Under the pieces are notes generated by a model. The model searched no databases. It was not told the origin of the DNA and saw only the letters and a list, made by a program, of their open reading frames with translations. Source: Amycolatopsis sp. NBC_00345 (GTDB lineage: Bacteria; Actinomycetota; Actinomycetes; Mycobacteriales; Pseudonocardiaceae). From it: 64,000 nucleotides of DNA. Where the stretch lies: the NCBI RefSeq assembly GCF_036116635.1, contig NZ_CP107995.1, positions 6,510,001 to 6,574,000 on the forward strand. The letters are read 5' to 3'. Every line of letters begins with the position of its first letter. Within the stretch, counting starts at the first letter, position 1. Of the stretch, positions 11,304 through 19,345 are shown piece by piece. The position numbers and the translations under genes were made by a program.

Positions 11304-11325
11304 GGGACAGGTATTCGGACCGGGC

Positions 11326-12015
11326 TCAGCCGAGCCGGATCACGCCGTAGTCGAAGCCCTTTCGCCGGTAGACGACACTCGGCCGGCCGGCCTCGGAGTC
11401 GTTGAACAGGTAGAAGTCATGGCCGACCAGCTCCATCTCGTAGAGAGCCTGGTCCACCGTCATCGGGTCCGCGTCGTGCTCCTTTTCGCGGACGACGCGG
11501 CCGGGCTGGTAGCCCAGTGCCTCGTCTTCCCAGCGCTTCTGCTGGGGTATCTCCCCGGTGCCCGCGAAGCCGTTCGCCATGGGCTCGGCCACTTCGCTCT
11601 CGGGGGCGTCCAGCACCGCCGTACCGGCGGCAGGACGGGCGACGGCGTCGGATCCGCCGGCCATCGCCACGGAGGTCGCCTCGGCGACCGACTCCGGGCG
11701 GCTGCGTCCGTAGTGCACGCGCCGCCGGTCGTGTGTCCGCCTCAGCCGGTTCTCCAGCTTGGTGACGGCGGAGTCGAGCGCTCCGTAGAAGTCCGCTGCG
11801 CACGCTTCAGCGCGTACGGCTGGGCCGCGGCCCTTTCCGGTGATCTCAACGCGCTGGCAGCTCTTGGCCTGCCGGCGGTTGGGCTCATGGAAGAGCTCGA
11901 CCTCGTAGCGGATGACCTTCTTGTCGTAGCGCTCGAGCCGGGCCAGCTTCTCGCTGACGAGTGCCCGATAGTGCTCGGGCACCTCCACGTTGCGGCCCTT
12001 AACGACGATGTCCAT
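11326..12015 (-). CDS. hpf: Long-form ribosome hibernation promoting factor
   Basis: This is a 229-residue long-form HPF, which dimerises 70S ribosomes into inactive 100S particles in slow growth. The N-terminal RNA-binding domain begins MDIVVKGRNVEVPEHYRALV and includes VELFHEPNRR. A variable Ala/Glu-rich linker follows, and then the C-terminal dimerisation domain with MTVDQALYEMELVGHDFYLF and SVVYRRKGFDYGVIRL. The ATG at 12015 has the Shine-Dalgarno cgagggaggt. Its place next to secA and comF is the same as in mycobacteria (Rv3241c). The 539-bp upstream gap leaves room for stress control; a candidate mini-ORF lies in it. Confidence 0.95.
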   Translation of the reverse strand: MDIVVKGRNVEVPEHYRALVSEKLARLERYDKKVIRYEVELFHEPNRRQAKSCQRVEITGKGRGPAVRAEACAADFYGALDSAVTKLENRLRRTHDRRRVHYGRSRPESVAEATSVAMAGGSDAVARPAAGTAVLDAPESEVAEPMANGFAGTGEIPQQKRWEDEALGYQPGRVVREKEHDADPMTVDQALYEMELVGHDFYLFNDSEAGRPSVVYRRKGFDYGVIRLG

Positions 12016-12554
12016 ACACGACCTCCCTCGCTCAGATGACTGCGAGCTGTTGTGTTCACACGGCGCCGGTACTGCGGGGACGGAGCCCGGATCTGGCGGG
12101 CTGAGAAGAACTCGGGAACCGGTCACGACGTCTCGTGGCGGATGCGCGAGCGCGGACTCAGCAGGCCTCCGGCGCCAGGGACATGGGCTGCATACCTCCC
12201 TGCCTGCGGGAATTACTGATAGCGGTGCACGTTAGCTTCATCACGCCGCTTGCAACAGCCCCCGAGCCGGGGGATATCCGTACCCGGGAACCCGTTACGG
12301 CGCGCAGCGAAACCCCCGTGCCGAGGGCGAAATCCCGTACCGGACGGCCGAGCGCGCGTCGCTCGATTTCACGCGGACGGCCCAATGGCCCGGGACCTCG
12401 GAAGCCGAGGGTGACGGCCCCCTCCGCCACAGCCGCCACCCCGGTGGAGTGCTCAGCTGCCGGAGTGATTTGCCGACGAACCCTCATGCCCCGACAACGG
12501 CCCGGGACCGCGTCGCGTTCCCGCTTGACATCACTCATGTAGGTGACCCCCGCG
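12016..12554. other. 539-bp gap between hpf and the comF-like gene
   Basis: No full-length gene is convincing here. The only coding signal I would keep is a minus-strand mini-ORF at 12158-12193. The rest is GC-rich and without strong hairpins; it should contain the hpf promoter. No sigma-factor motif could be assigned with confidence. Confidence 0.5.
12158..12193 (-). CDS. Possible leader mini-ORF upstream of hpf
   Basis: The minus strand shows a Shine-Dalgarno-like cagggaggt next to an ATG at 12193 and a second in-frame ATG at 12184 about 10 nt from it. These would encode MQPMSLAPEAC or MSLAPEAC. The spacing suits the second ATG. It ends 143 bp before the hpf start. It may be a chance event in GC-rich DNA. 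Confidence 0.2.
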   Translation of the reverse strand: MQPMSLAPEAC

Positions 12555-13268
12555 TCACCCGGCGGCGAGCAGCGTGAGCACGGCGGCGACGGCGACACCC
12601 GAACTTTTCAACGCGGCCACGCACGCGGCCGCCGTGGCCCCGGTCGTGACGATGTCGTCGAGCACCACGACCCGGCACCCCGGCGGCGGCCGCCCATCCG
12701 GGACGAACCGCAGCCGCCCGGCCAAATTGGCGACGCGCTCGGCCCGCCCCAGCCCCACGGCGTCACGGGCGCCCTTGAGCTCCAGCGCCGGGGCGACGAA
12801 CACCTCGGCCCCGACGGCGGCCATCTGCCGCGCGGCCGCCTCGGCGATCCGCAGCATGTGCGGGCCGCCCCGAACCCGTGACGCCGAACGGCGGCTGGGT
12901 GCTGGGACCAGGCACAGCGGAGTTGGTGCGAAAGGCAGGGCGGGCGCGAAAGGCAAGGTCGACGCGGCGAGCGCGGGACTCCCGCGGGCAGGACTGAGGC
13001 CACCGCCCGGCAACGCCGGCAGGGCGGCAGCGATCGCCTGGCCGAGGAACGGGGCCAGGTCCCGGCGTCCTCGCTCCTTGTACGCGATCAGCATTCGCCT
13101 CGCCGCGCCCCGGTGGCGGGCCAGGGCGTACACCGGGGCAAGGCCCGCGAGCAGGGTGCGGATCACCTCCGTGAGTGACCCCCACACCTGCGAACACACC
13201 ACACAGCACGGGGCACCACGGACACCACAACCGGCGCAGCGGGCCGGGACGAGCAGGTCGAGAACCAT
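12555..13268 (-). CDS. ComF-family phosphoribosyltransferase-like protein
   Basis: This is a 237-residue double-zinc-ribbon plus phosphoribosyltransferase protein. The N-terminus has Cys pairs (C11, C14, C21/C22, C25) like the ComF zinc finger. The C-terminal PRPP-binding loop is VVVLDDIVTTGAT. The middle carries a longer, repetitive Ala/Pro stretch (TLPFAPALPFAPTPL) that seems lineage-specific. ComF proteins assist DNA uptake in competent bacteria; in actinobacteria the role is unclear, and a salvage or DNA-processing function is only inferred. The ATG at 13268 puts the zinc finger near the start. The position upstream of hpf matches Rv3242c. Confidence 0.82.
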   Translation of the reverse strand: MVLDLLVPARCAGCGVRGAPCCVVCSQVWGSLTEVIRTLLAGLAPVYALARHRGAARRMLIAYKERGRRDLAPFLGQAIAAALPALPGGGLSPARGSPALAASTLPFAPALPFAPTPLCLVPAPSRRSASRVRGGPHMLRIAEAAARQMAAVGAEVFVAPALELKGARDAVGLGRAERVANLAGRLRFVPDGRPPPGCRVVVLDDIVTTGATAAACVAALKSSGVAVAAVLTLLAAG

Positions 13269-13315
13269 GACCCGCAGTGTGCACCCGGGCACCGACAGTT
13301 TCCGACGCGCGAAGT

Positions 13316-13367
13316 GGGCTCGTGAGTGGCTATGACGGTTCTAACCGTCATAGCCACTCACGAGCCC
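13316..13367. terminator. 25-bp perfect hairpin after lpqB
   Basis: Perfect 25-nt arms (13316-13340 and 13343-13367) with ct between them include gtgagtggctatgacggtt. It starts 7 bp past the lpqB stop on the minus strand. No poly-U tail is evident, so stem strength must do the work. It belongs to a set of long genus-type palindromes in this window. Confidence 0.75.
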
Positions 13368-13373
13368 CCAGCA

Positions 13374-15131
13374 TCACCCCGGGTAAAACGGCTCCGCGTC
13401 CGGCATCGAGTGAGGCTGGGGACGCCAGACCTCCCCCAGTTCCGTGGCGTTCCACAGACCGCCGGCGTCCGCGACGACGATCGGGCGGCTCGGGGCCGAG
13501 GTGACGGCGCGGACGGGGGCTGTGAGGTTCGAGCTGTTGAACGCGTCCATCCGGCGGCCGTCCACCGAGACGCGCTGGACCGGCTGCGAGGTCGAAGATG
13601 TCACCACCACCAGCGAGTCCGCGCTCGAGCCCCAGTCGAGGTCCACGACGTCGGACAGGGCGCCCGGCTGGAGGACCCGCGGCTCGCGCAGGGTGACCGT
13701 GTCGCCGCTGCGGACGACGGCCGCCACGACGAGCTGGCCGTTCACGATGGCGGCCACGCGGGCGCCGTCGCGGGAGAGGCGCAGGCCGTCGATCTGGCCC
13801 ATCTGGCCGAGGGCCAGCACGTCGTTCGCGTTCACGCTCTGGCGCAGCCAGTGGCCGGTCGGGTCGAGGACCATGCGGGCGACCGTCGAGCGGTCCACCA
13901 CCGTCCAGACCTCGCCCGACGGGCCCCCGCCGGTGGGCGCCGGGCGCCAGGTCGGGCGGCTCAGGTCGCCGCCGGAGAGGTCGACGAGCGGCAGGTCGCG
14001 GCCCATCTCGCCGATGCGCAGGCGCACCTGGCCGCCGTCGCGGTCCACCACCGCGAGCCGCTTGCCGTCGATGGACTGGGCGGCGTCGACCACGTTGTAC
14101 GCGCCGTTGCCCGCGGCCCCCGCGACGGGCGCGCCGTCGCCGAGCGAGCGGACGCGGCCACCGGCCGTCATCAGGCCCGTCAGGTCCGAGCTGGGCGACG
14201 AAGCGGCGCTGTACGCGGGCACGTCGCTGCTTCGCCAATACTCGTGGTCGCGCACCAGCGGCGTGCCGTCGGCGAGCAGCCGGATGCGAGTGGACGTGAC
14301 CGTCTGCATCGACAGGACGATCTGCGCGGCGATCAGCGAACGGGTGTCGGGGCTGGCCCCGCCGAGGCCGCTGAGCTGGACCATCAGCGAGCCGTCGTCG
14401 TTGTTCTTGACGTTCGTCTCGAGCGTGACCTGGTCGCCGAGCAGGTTCTTCACCGCGCCGGCGAGCCCGGCCGACGGGCCCTGCAGGATCAGGTCCATCA
14501 CGCGTCCCGGCAGGCCCGACTGGGGCTTCGCCGCGACGTAACGCAGGTCGGGCACGAAGGTCCCCGAGTCCGGCGAGTAGAAGCTCACCGCGACGCGGTT
14601 GTAGTTGGCGTCGAAGTCGTCGTCGGTCACCAGCAGCGCCGACGGCGGGGTGGAGATCCGCCACTGCCCGTCCGCCTGCCTGCGGACCTCGACCTTCTGC
14701 TCCGTCGGCCCGGAGCCGGGGATGAACGCGCTGTCCGCGCTCATCGTGCCGAGCACGGACCCGCGCAGCACCACCTCGCGCACGTTCGGGTCCGGCGCGG
14801 GCCCGGTGGACGGCGGGGCCGCCTGGGTGTCGAAGTTGGTGCCGAAGATGTTGTCGATGATCGTCATCGCGCGGCTGGGCTTCCAGGCGCTGCGCTGCTG
14901 GTCGTCGAGGTACGCCCGGGCGGCCGCGTTGCTCGACCTCGGGTCGCCGCCGGCGAGCACGAAGTTCCGCACCAGCGTCAGCGGGTCGATGTCCTTGGGC
15001 GGCTCCGGCGCGTCGTTGCCCTGCGGCACGGGGCGGTCGTCGGAGACGGCGACGGGCTGGGACTCGAGCGGGACATTCGCGCAGCCGGCCACGACCAGCA
15101 CGCAGAGCAGGGCGAGCAGAGCGCGTTTCAC
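13374..15131 (-). CDS. lpqB: Lipoprotein LpqB, partner of the MtrAB two-component system
   Basis: This is a 585-residue lipoprotein with lipobox VAGC (Cys17). A GerMN-like region contains MTIIDNIFGTNFDTQ and FYSPDSGTFVPDLRYV, and a C-terminal beta-propeller-like half contains DGLRLSRDGARVAAI. In mycobacteria LpqB touches the extracellular part of MtrB and modulates its signal. Here the ATG overlaps the mtrB stop by 4 bp (15128-15131), which gives translational coupling and a conserved mtrA-mtrB-lpqB operon. A long hairpin closes the operon. Confidence 0.95.
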   Translation of the reverse strand: MKRALLALLCVLVVAGCANVPLESQPVAVSDDRPVPQGNDAPEPPKDIDPLTLVRNFVLAGGDPRSSNAAARAYLDDQQRSAWKPSRAMTIIDNIFGTNFDTQAAPPSTGPAPDPNVREVVLRGSVLGTMSADSAFIPGSGPTEQKVEVRRQADGQWRISTPPSALLVTDDDFDANYNRVAVSFYSPDSGTFVPDLRYVAAKPQSGLPGRVMDLILQGPSAGLAGAVKNLLGDQVTLETNVKNNDDGSLMVQLSGLGGASPDTRSLIAAQIVLSMQTVTSTRIRLLADGTPLVRDHEYWRSSDVPAYSAASSPSSDLTGLMTAGGRVRSLGDGAPVAGAAGNGAYNVVDAAQSIDGKRLAVVDRDGGQVRLRIGEMGRDLPLVDLSGGDLSRPTWRPAPTGGGPSGEVWTVVDRSTVARMVLDPTGHWLRQSVNANDVLALGQMGQIDGLRLSRDGARVAAIVNGQLVVAAVVRSGDTVTLREPRVLQPGALSDVVDLDWGSSADSLVVVTSSTSQPVQRVSVDGRRMDAFNSSNLTAPVRAVTSAPSRPIVVADAGGLWNATELGEVWRPQPHSMPDAEPFYPG

Positions 15132-16924
15132 CGGCCGGCCTCCTCACGGTCGGCGCCGGAGTCGGCCAGGATCGCGTCGGGCGCGGGCTGGACCTCCAGC
15201 ACCGCGGGCAGCACCGGCACGGGCGGCACGTAGTCCGGCGGGGGCAGCGGCAGCGGGCTCTCACTGGCCACGACCGGCACGTCCTGCCGGCGTGGCAGCA
15301 GCAGGCGGAAACAGGCGCCCTGGCCGGGTTCGCCCCACGCCTGGAGCTCACCGCCGTGCAGGCGGGCGTCCTCCTGGCTGATCGCCAGGCCGAGCCCGGT
15401 GCCGCCAGTGCGCCGGTTGCGTGACGGGTCGGCCCGCCAGAAGCGGTTGAACACCAGGCCGGCCTCGCCGGCGCGCAGGCCGACACCGTGGTCCCGGACA
15501 GTGATGGCCACCGCCGTCTCGTTCACCCCGACCGTCAGCACCACCGGCTTCCCCTCGCTGTGGTCGACGGCGTTGGCCAGCAGGTTGCGCAGGATGCGCT
15601 CCACCCGCCGCGCGTCGACCTCGGCCGCGGCGTCCTCGTCCTCGGGCAGCACCAGCTCGACCGAGCTGCCCGCCGTGCCCGCGATCACGCGGACCTGCTC
15701 GACGGCGCGGGTGGCGATCGGCCGGACGTCGATCAGCTCGGCCGACAGCTCCTCGACCCCGGCGTCGAGGCGGCTGATCTCCAGCAGGTCGCCGAGCAGC
15801 GCCTCGAACCGGTCCAGCTCGTCCACCAGCAACTCCGTGGAGCGTGCGAGGCCGGCCGGGAACTGCTCACGCGAGGCGTGCAGCACGTCGGCGGCCATCC
15901 GGACGGTGGTCAACGGGGTGCGCAGCTCGTGCGAGACGTCGGAGGTGAACCGGCGCTGCAGGCCGCCGAACTCTTCGAGCTGGCGGATCTGGCGCTGGAT
16001 GCTCGCGGCCATGCCGTTGTAGGACACGGCGAGCTTCGCCAGGTCGTCCTCGCCGACCGCGGCGAGCCGCTGGTCGAGGTCACCGCCCGCGAACTGCTCG
16101 GCCGCCGCGGCGGCCTCCCGGACCGGCCGCACCACCTGCCGGACCACCAGGTTCGTGATGCCGGCGAGCAGGATCAGCAGCACCAGGCCGCCGACAAGCA
16201 GTGTGTTCTGCACGGTCGAGACGGTGTTCTGCTCGCTCGTCAGCGGGAACAGCAAGTACAGCTGCAGCGGGCTGGCCACCGAGCTGAGTGGCGTGCCGAC
16301 GATCAGGTAGGTCGTGCGCCCGCCGTTCGTGGAGACGGTGTGCTCCAGCCGGGCCAGGTGGTTGCCCTCCACGAACTGGCGCAGCCCCACCGGCACGTAG
16401 TTGAACGGCCCGGCGTACACCGGGTCCGCGTCGGCCTGGCCGGCGTCGGACTGGTCGCGCCCGACGCTGGCCAGCACCGGCTCGAACGTGCCCGCCGTGG
16501 AGCCCGCGGGCGAGGCGGACGTGGTGGAGATCTTCTTGAGCGCGTTCTCCAGCCGCGTGTGCAGCGCGTCGGCCGACTCGCCGCCGACACCCACCAGCTC
16601 GCGCGCGGCCGTGTCGGCCAGTGCCTGGGCCTGCTCGACCGCCGCGTGCCGCTTGGTGTCCAGCAGCCGCTCGGTGATCTGGTTCTGCAGCACCATGCCC
16701 AGCACGAACACCACGGCCGACGACAGCGCGAGCGTCGAGATCGTGACGCGGAACTGCAGCGAGTGGCGCCACAGGTCGTTGAGCCCCACCGCCCGGCGGC
16801 GCACGGAAACCACGACGCGCCGGACCAGGCGTGCCGTGGCGCGGGCGGAGGCACGCAGCCGTCCCGCCTTCGGGGCACGCGGGGTGCCCGGTTCCGGTGG
16901 TTCGGCGCCGGCTTCCGCCGTCAT
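15128..16924 (-). CDS. mtrB: Sensor histidine kinase MtrB
   Basis: This is a 598-residue membrane kinase. Two membrane segments (ALSSAVVFVLGMVLQ and the LLVGGLVLLILLAGI region) flank an extracellular sensor of about 150 residues. A HAMP region (RPVREAAAAAEQFAGG) follows, then the H-box FTSDVSHELRTPLTTV with the phospho-accepting His, the N-box LRNLLANAVDHSEG and the G-boxes DHGVGL and GGTGLGLAIS. The Pro-rich C-terminal tail is long. It phosphorylates MtrA to control cell wall and division genes. The stop of mtrA is 7 bp upstream of its ATG. Confidence 0.96.
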   Translation of the reverse strand: MTAEAGAEPPEPGTPRAPKAGRLRASARATARLVRRVVVSVRRRAVGLNDLWRHSLQFRVTISTLALSSAVVFVLGMVLQNQITERLLDTKRHAAVEQAQALADTAARELVGVGGESADALHTRLENALKKISTTSASPAGSTAGTFEPVLASVGRDQSDAGQADADPVYAGPFNYVPVGLRQFVEGNHLARLEHTVSTNGGRTTYLIVGTPLSSVASPLQLYLLFPLTSEQNTVSTVQNTLLVGGLVLLILLAGITNLVVRQVVRPVREAAAAAEQFAGGDLDQRLAAVGEDDLAKLAVSYNGMAASIQRQIRQLEEFGGLQRRFTSDVSHELRTPLTTVRMAADVLHASREQFPAGLARSTELLVDELDRFEALLGDLLEISRLDAGVEELSAELIDVRPIATRAVEQVRVIAGTAGSSVELVLPEDEDAAAEVDARRVERILRNLLANAVDHSEGKPVVLTVGVNETAVAITVRDHGVGLRAGEAGLVFNRFWRADPSRNRRTGGTGLGLAISQEDARLHGGELQAWGEPGQGACFRLLLPRRQDVPVVASESPLPLPPPDYVPPVPVLPAVLEVQPAPDAILADSGADREEAGR

Positions 16925-16931
16925 CGCCCGA

Positions 16932-17609
16932 TCACGGCGGGCCGGCCTTGTAACCGACGCCGCGCACCGTCAACACCACCTCGGGGTGCTCCGGGTCCTT
17001 CTCGACCTTCGACCGCAGGCGCTGGACGTGCACGTTGACCAGCCGGGTGTCGGCCGCGTGCCGGTAGCCCCAGACCTGCTCCAGCAGCACCTCGCGGGTG
17101 AACACCTGGCGCGGCTTGCGGGCCAGCGCCACCAGCAGGTCGAACTCCAGCGGCGTGAGCGGGATGGCCTTGCCCTCGCGGGTGACCTCGTGGCCGGGCA
17201 CGTCGATGGCCAGGTCGCCGATGGTCAGCGACTCGGCCGGCTCGGCCTCGGTGCGGCGCATCCGGGCGCGGACCCGGGCGACCAGCTCCTTCGGCTTGAA
17301 CGGCTTGACCACGTAGTCGTCGGCGCCGGACTCCAGGCCCAGCACGATGTCCACGGTGTCGCTCTTGGCGGTCAGCATGACGATGGGCACGCCGGACTCC
17401 GCGCGGATCGCCTTGCAGACGTCGATGCCGTTCATCCCGGGCAGCATGAGGTCGAGCAGGACGAGGTCCGGCTTCAGCTCCCGCAGCGCCGGAAGAGCCC
17501 TTGAACCGTCCGCGACCACCGCGGTGTCGAACCCCTCGCCGCGGAGCACGATGGTGAGCATCTCCGCGAGCGCGGGGTCGTCGTCGACCACCAAGACACG
17601 TGCCTTCAT
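16932..17609 (-). CDS. mtrA: Response regulator MtrA
   Basis: This is a 225-residue OmpR-type regulator. The receiver domain has the acidic pocket VVDDD and phospho-acceptor D53 in LLDLMLPG, with the conserved Lys in DDYVVKPFKPKEL. The C-terminal winged helix ends TVRGVGYKAGPP. It is essential in mycobacteria. I chose the ATG at 17609, which gives the conserved MKARVLVVDDD start; a GTG two codons upstream is possible, and neither has a strong Shine-Dalgarno. This gene heads the mtrA-mtrB-lpqB operon, so the promoter should lie in 17610-17732. Confidence 0.96.
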   Translation of the reverse strand: MKARVLVVDDDPALAEMLTIVLRGEGFDTAVVADGSRALPALRELKPDLVLLDLMLPGMNGIDVCKAIRAESGVPIVMLTAKSDTVDIVLGLESGADDYVVKPFKPKELVARVRARMRRTEAEPAESLTIGDLAIDVPGHEVTREGKAIPLTPLEFDLLVALARKPRQVFTREVLLEQVWGYRHAADTRLVNVHVQRLRSKVEKDPEHPEVVLTVRGVGYKAGPP

Positions 17610-17732
17610 GAGCACATGTTCGCACTAGTTCACCTGGGCCCGGGCACGACCCGCGCGTTTGACCACCAGAAAGATCAAGATCGGGGCACCCCGTTGCTCC
17701 ATCCGGACGCGTGCGGCGCACCGGTGGACGGC

Positions 17733-17783
17733 CCCTGAAGGCCACCTTCAGGGCATACAGGTCCCTGAAGGTGGCCTTCAGGG
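17733..17783. terminator. Perfect 21-bp inverted repeat after the Rieske gene
   Basis: Arms 17733-17753 and 17763-17783 are exact reverse complements, separated by 9 nt. Each arm is itself nearly palindromic (ccctgaag ... cttcaggg). It lies 29 bp past the stop of the minus-strand Rieske gene and upstream of mtrA, so it probably isolates mtrA from readthrough. Related units occur at 61922-61972. Confidence 0.78.
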
Positions 17784-17812
17784 ACTCGCCAACGGACTTT
17801 GCGACGGAAGGT

Positions 17813-18145
17813 TCAGGCGACGTCCTCGACACCGGCCACGGCGGGCACCGGCGCGTCGACGTAGACCACGCCGTCGGTGACGACCACCGTGTAGGTGCGC
17901 ACGGGGTTCTTCGCGGGCAGGCAGCTCGGCATGCCCGTGCGGAGGTCGAACAGCGCGGCGTGCAGCGGGCACTCCACGAAGCAGCCTTCGAGCCAGCCGT
18001 CGGCCAGCGACGCGTCCTGGTGGGTGCAGGTGTCGTCGATGGCGTAGAAGCCGGCTTCGGTGTGGAAGATCGAGATCGGGACGGGACCGTCGAGGCGGAG
18101 CGCTTCGCCTTCGGGCAGGTCGGCGGCGGCGCAGGCGCGGATCAT
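17813..18145 (-). CDS. Rieske [2Fe-2S] ferredoxin-type protein
   Basis: This is a 110-residue single-domain Rieske protein. The cluster ligands are visible as C40-T-H42 in DTCTHQDASLADG and C59-P-L-H62 in CPLHAALFDLRTG. The ATG at 18145 has the Shine-Dalgarno cggaggcc. Such small proteins pass electrons to oxygenases, or are subunits of reductases like NirD. It is divergent from the IclR gene, and two GTTGCGC-type sites lie just upstream, so it is probably in the same regulon as the sarcosine genes. A role feeding electrons to an N-methyl or betaine oxygenase elsewhere is inference only. Confidence 0.9.
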   Translation of the reverse strand: MIRACAAADLPEGEALRLDGPVPISIFHTEAGFYAIDDTCTHQDASLADGWLEGCFVECPLHAALFDLRTGMPSCLPAKNPVRTYTVVVTDGVVYVDAPVPAVAGVEDVA

Positions 18146-18195
18146 CAGGGGCCTCCGGGAACGGGTCACGGGAACCGAAGACGGTTCGGAACTTT

Positions 18196-18231
18196 GTTGC
18201 GCATTGCGAGACATGACGTGCTGTGCGCAAC
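18196..18231. promoter_or_regulatory. Two facing IclR-type operator candidates upstream of the Rieske gene
   Basis: Site 1 (18196-18212) reads gttgcgcattgcgagac. Site 2 (18215-18231) is the same motif inverted, gacgtgctgtgcgcaac. Together they make a 10-bp inverted repeat, ttgttgcgca against tgcgcaacaa (18194-18203 and 18224-18233). Both match sites at 18305 and 19217. The sites start about 50 bp upstream of the Rieske start codon. Confidence 0.55.
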
Positions 18232-18300
18232 AATCCTGGTCACGCACCCCCGTCGTCAAGGGATTCGCCCGCTCAGCCGAACAGATCCACACCGAGCGGT

Positions 18301-18321
18301 TAGTGTTGCGCCATGCGGAAC
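18301..18321 (+). promoter_or_regulatory. Leaderless promoter and operator of the IclR gene
   Basis: A -10-like TAGTGT (18301-18306) ends 6 bp before the ATG, so the mRNA is probably leaderless. A 17-bp site, gttgcgccatgcggaac (18305-18321), overlaps both the -10 and the start codon, which would give direct autoregulation. No convincing -35 box is seen. Confidence 0.5.
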
Positions 18322-19107
18322 CAGGACTCGGGCAACGCAACGGGAAGCCAGGTAAGTCAAGTTCAGTCGGTCGACCGCGCGATCAACGTGCTGGAACTGC
18401 TGGCGCGCAACGGCGAGTCGGGCATCACCGAGATCGCCGGCGAGCTGGGGGTGCACAAGTCGACCGCGTCCCGGCTGCTCAGTGTCCTGGAGTCGCACGG
18501 CCTGGTCGAGCAGCTGGGCGAACGCGGCAAGTACGCGATCGGCTTCGGCATCGTCCGCCTGGCGGGCGCGGCCACCGGCCGGATGGACATCGCGAAGCTC
18601 GGCCGGCAGACCTGCCAGTCGCTCGCGGAGGAGCTCGGCGAGACGGTGAACATCGCGATCGCCGACGACGGCGTGGCCATCAACATCAGCCAGGCCCGCG
18701 GCGCGGCCGCCATCACCACCCAGAACTGGACGGGCCAGCGGACCCCGCTGCACGCGACGTCCAGCGGCAAGGTCCTGCTGGCGTACATGGGCGACCAGGA
18801 CCGCAAGCGCGTGCTGGACCTCGACCTGGAGCCGTACACCCCGCGCACCACGGTGGACGCCGAGGAGCTGGAGCACGAGCTGGAGCGCGTCGCCGAAGAC
18901 GGTTACGCGGCCTGCTTCGAGGAGTTCGAACTCGGCATGCACGCGGTCGCGGTGCCGATCCACGGACCCGGCGGCGAGGTCGTCGCGGCGATGAGCGCGT
19001 CCGGGCCGTCTTATCGGCTTTCGAAGCAGCGCATACGACAGATTGTCCGGCCGATGTCCGAAGCGGCGCAAGAACTTTCGGCCCAGCTCGGCTACTTCGC
19101 GATCTGA
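18313..19107 (+). CDS. IclR-family transcriptional regulator of the N-methylglycine island
   Basis: This is a 264-residue IclR protein. The N-terminal winged helix has ITEIAGELGVHKSTASRLL, and the C-terminal effector domain has PLHATSSGKVLLAYM, RGYAA-type DGYAACFEEFELGM and AVAVPIHGPGGEVVAAMSAS. The ATG at 18313 has no leader. It faces two flavoprotein genes for methylated glycine breakdown and is divergent from a Rieske gene. It likely represses both until an inducer such as dimethylglycine or sarcosine binds; the inducer is inferred from neighbours. Confidence 0.92.
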   Translation: MRNQDSGNATGSQVSQVQSVDRAINVLELLARNGESGITEIAGELGVHKSTASRLLSVLESHGLVEQLGERGKYAIGFGIVRLAGAATGRMDIAKLGRQTCQSLAEELGETVNIAIADDGVAINISQARGAAAITTQNWTGQRTPLHATSSGKVLLAYMGDQDRKRVLDLDLEPYTPRTTVDAEELEHELERVAEDGYAACFEEFELGMHAVAVPIHGPGGEVVAAMSASGPSYRLSKQRIRQIVRPMSEAAQELSAQLGYFAI

Positions 19108-19187
19108 CACGGCCCCATCGCGTTACCGCCGCATTACGCGCGCCACCAGCCTGAGGGCAAGTGCGAAAACCGCTTCCTCGCGCGGTC

Positions 19188-19233
19188 TTGACAGCGTGCC
19201 CGCGATCCCGCACTTTGTTGCAGAAGACGGAAC
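19188..19233 (+). promoter_or_regulatory. Promoter and IclR operator of the demethylase operon
   Basis: A -35 TTGACA (19188-19193) stands 17 bp from a -10-like CACTTT (19211-19216). Immediately after it comes gttgcagaagacggaac (19217-19233), matching 12 of 17 positions of the site at the IclR start. This placement over the transcription start fits repression. The 5' leader to the start codon would be about 120 nt. Confidence 0.55.
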
Positions 19234-19345
19234 ACTATCCCCCATCCGCAACCTGCCCCGCGCCCGGCGGGTCGTTCGGCATGCCTGTCTCACCCCGAGC
19301 CGGCGCGTCCGCCGAGGACGCCCCGGCAGGCAGGAGGTACCCGCG

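Noticed and set aside
17604..17623. LexA-box-like gcgaacatgtgctca at the mtrA start
   Set aside because: Only one half-site is good, and it overlaps the start codon; mtrA is not a known SOS gene.
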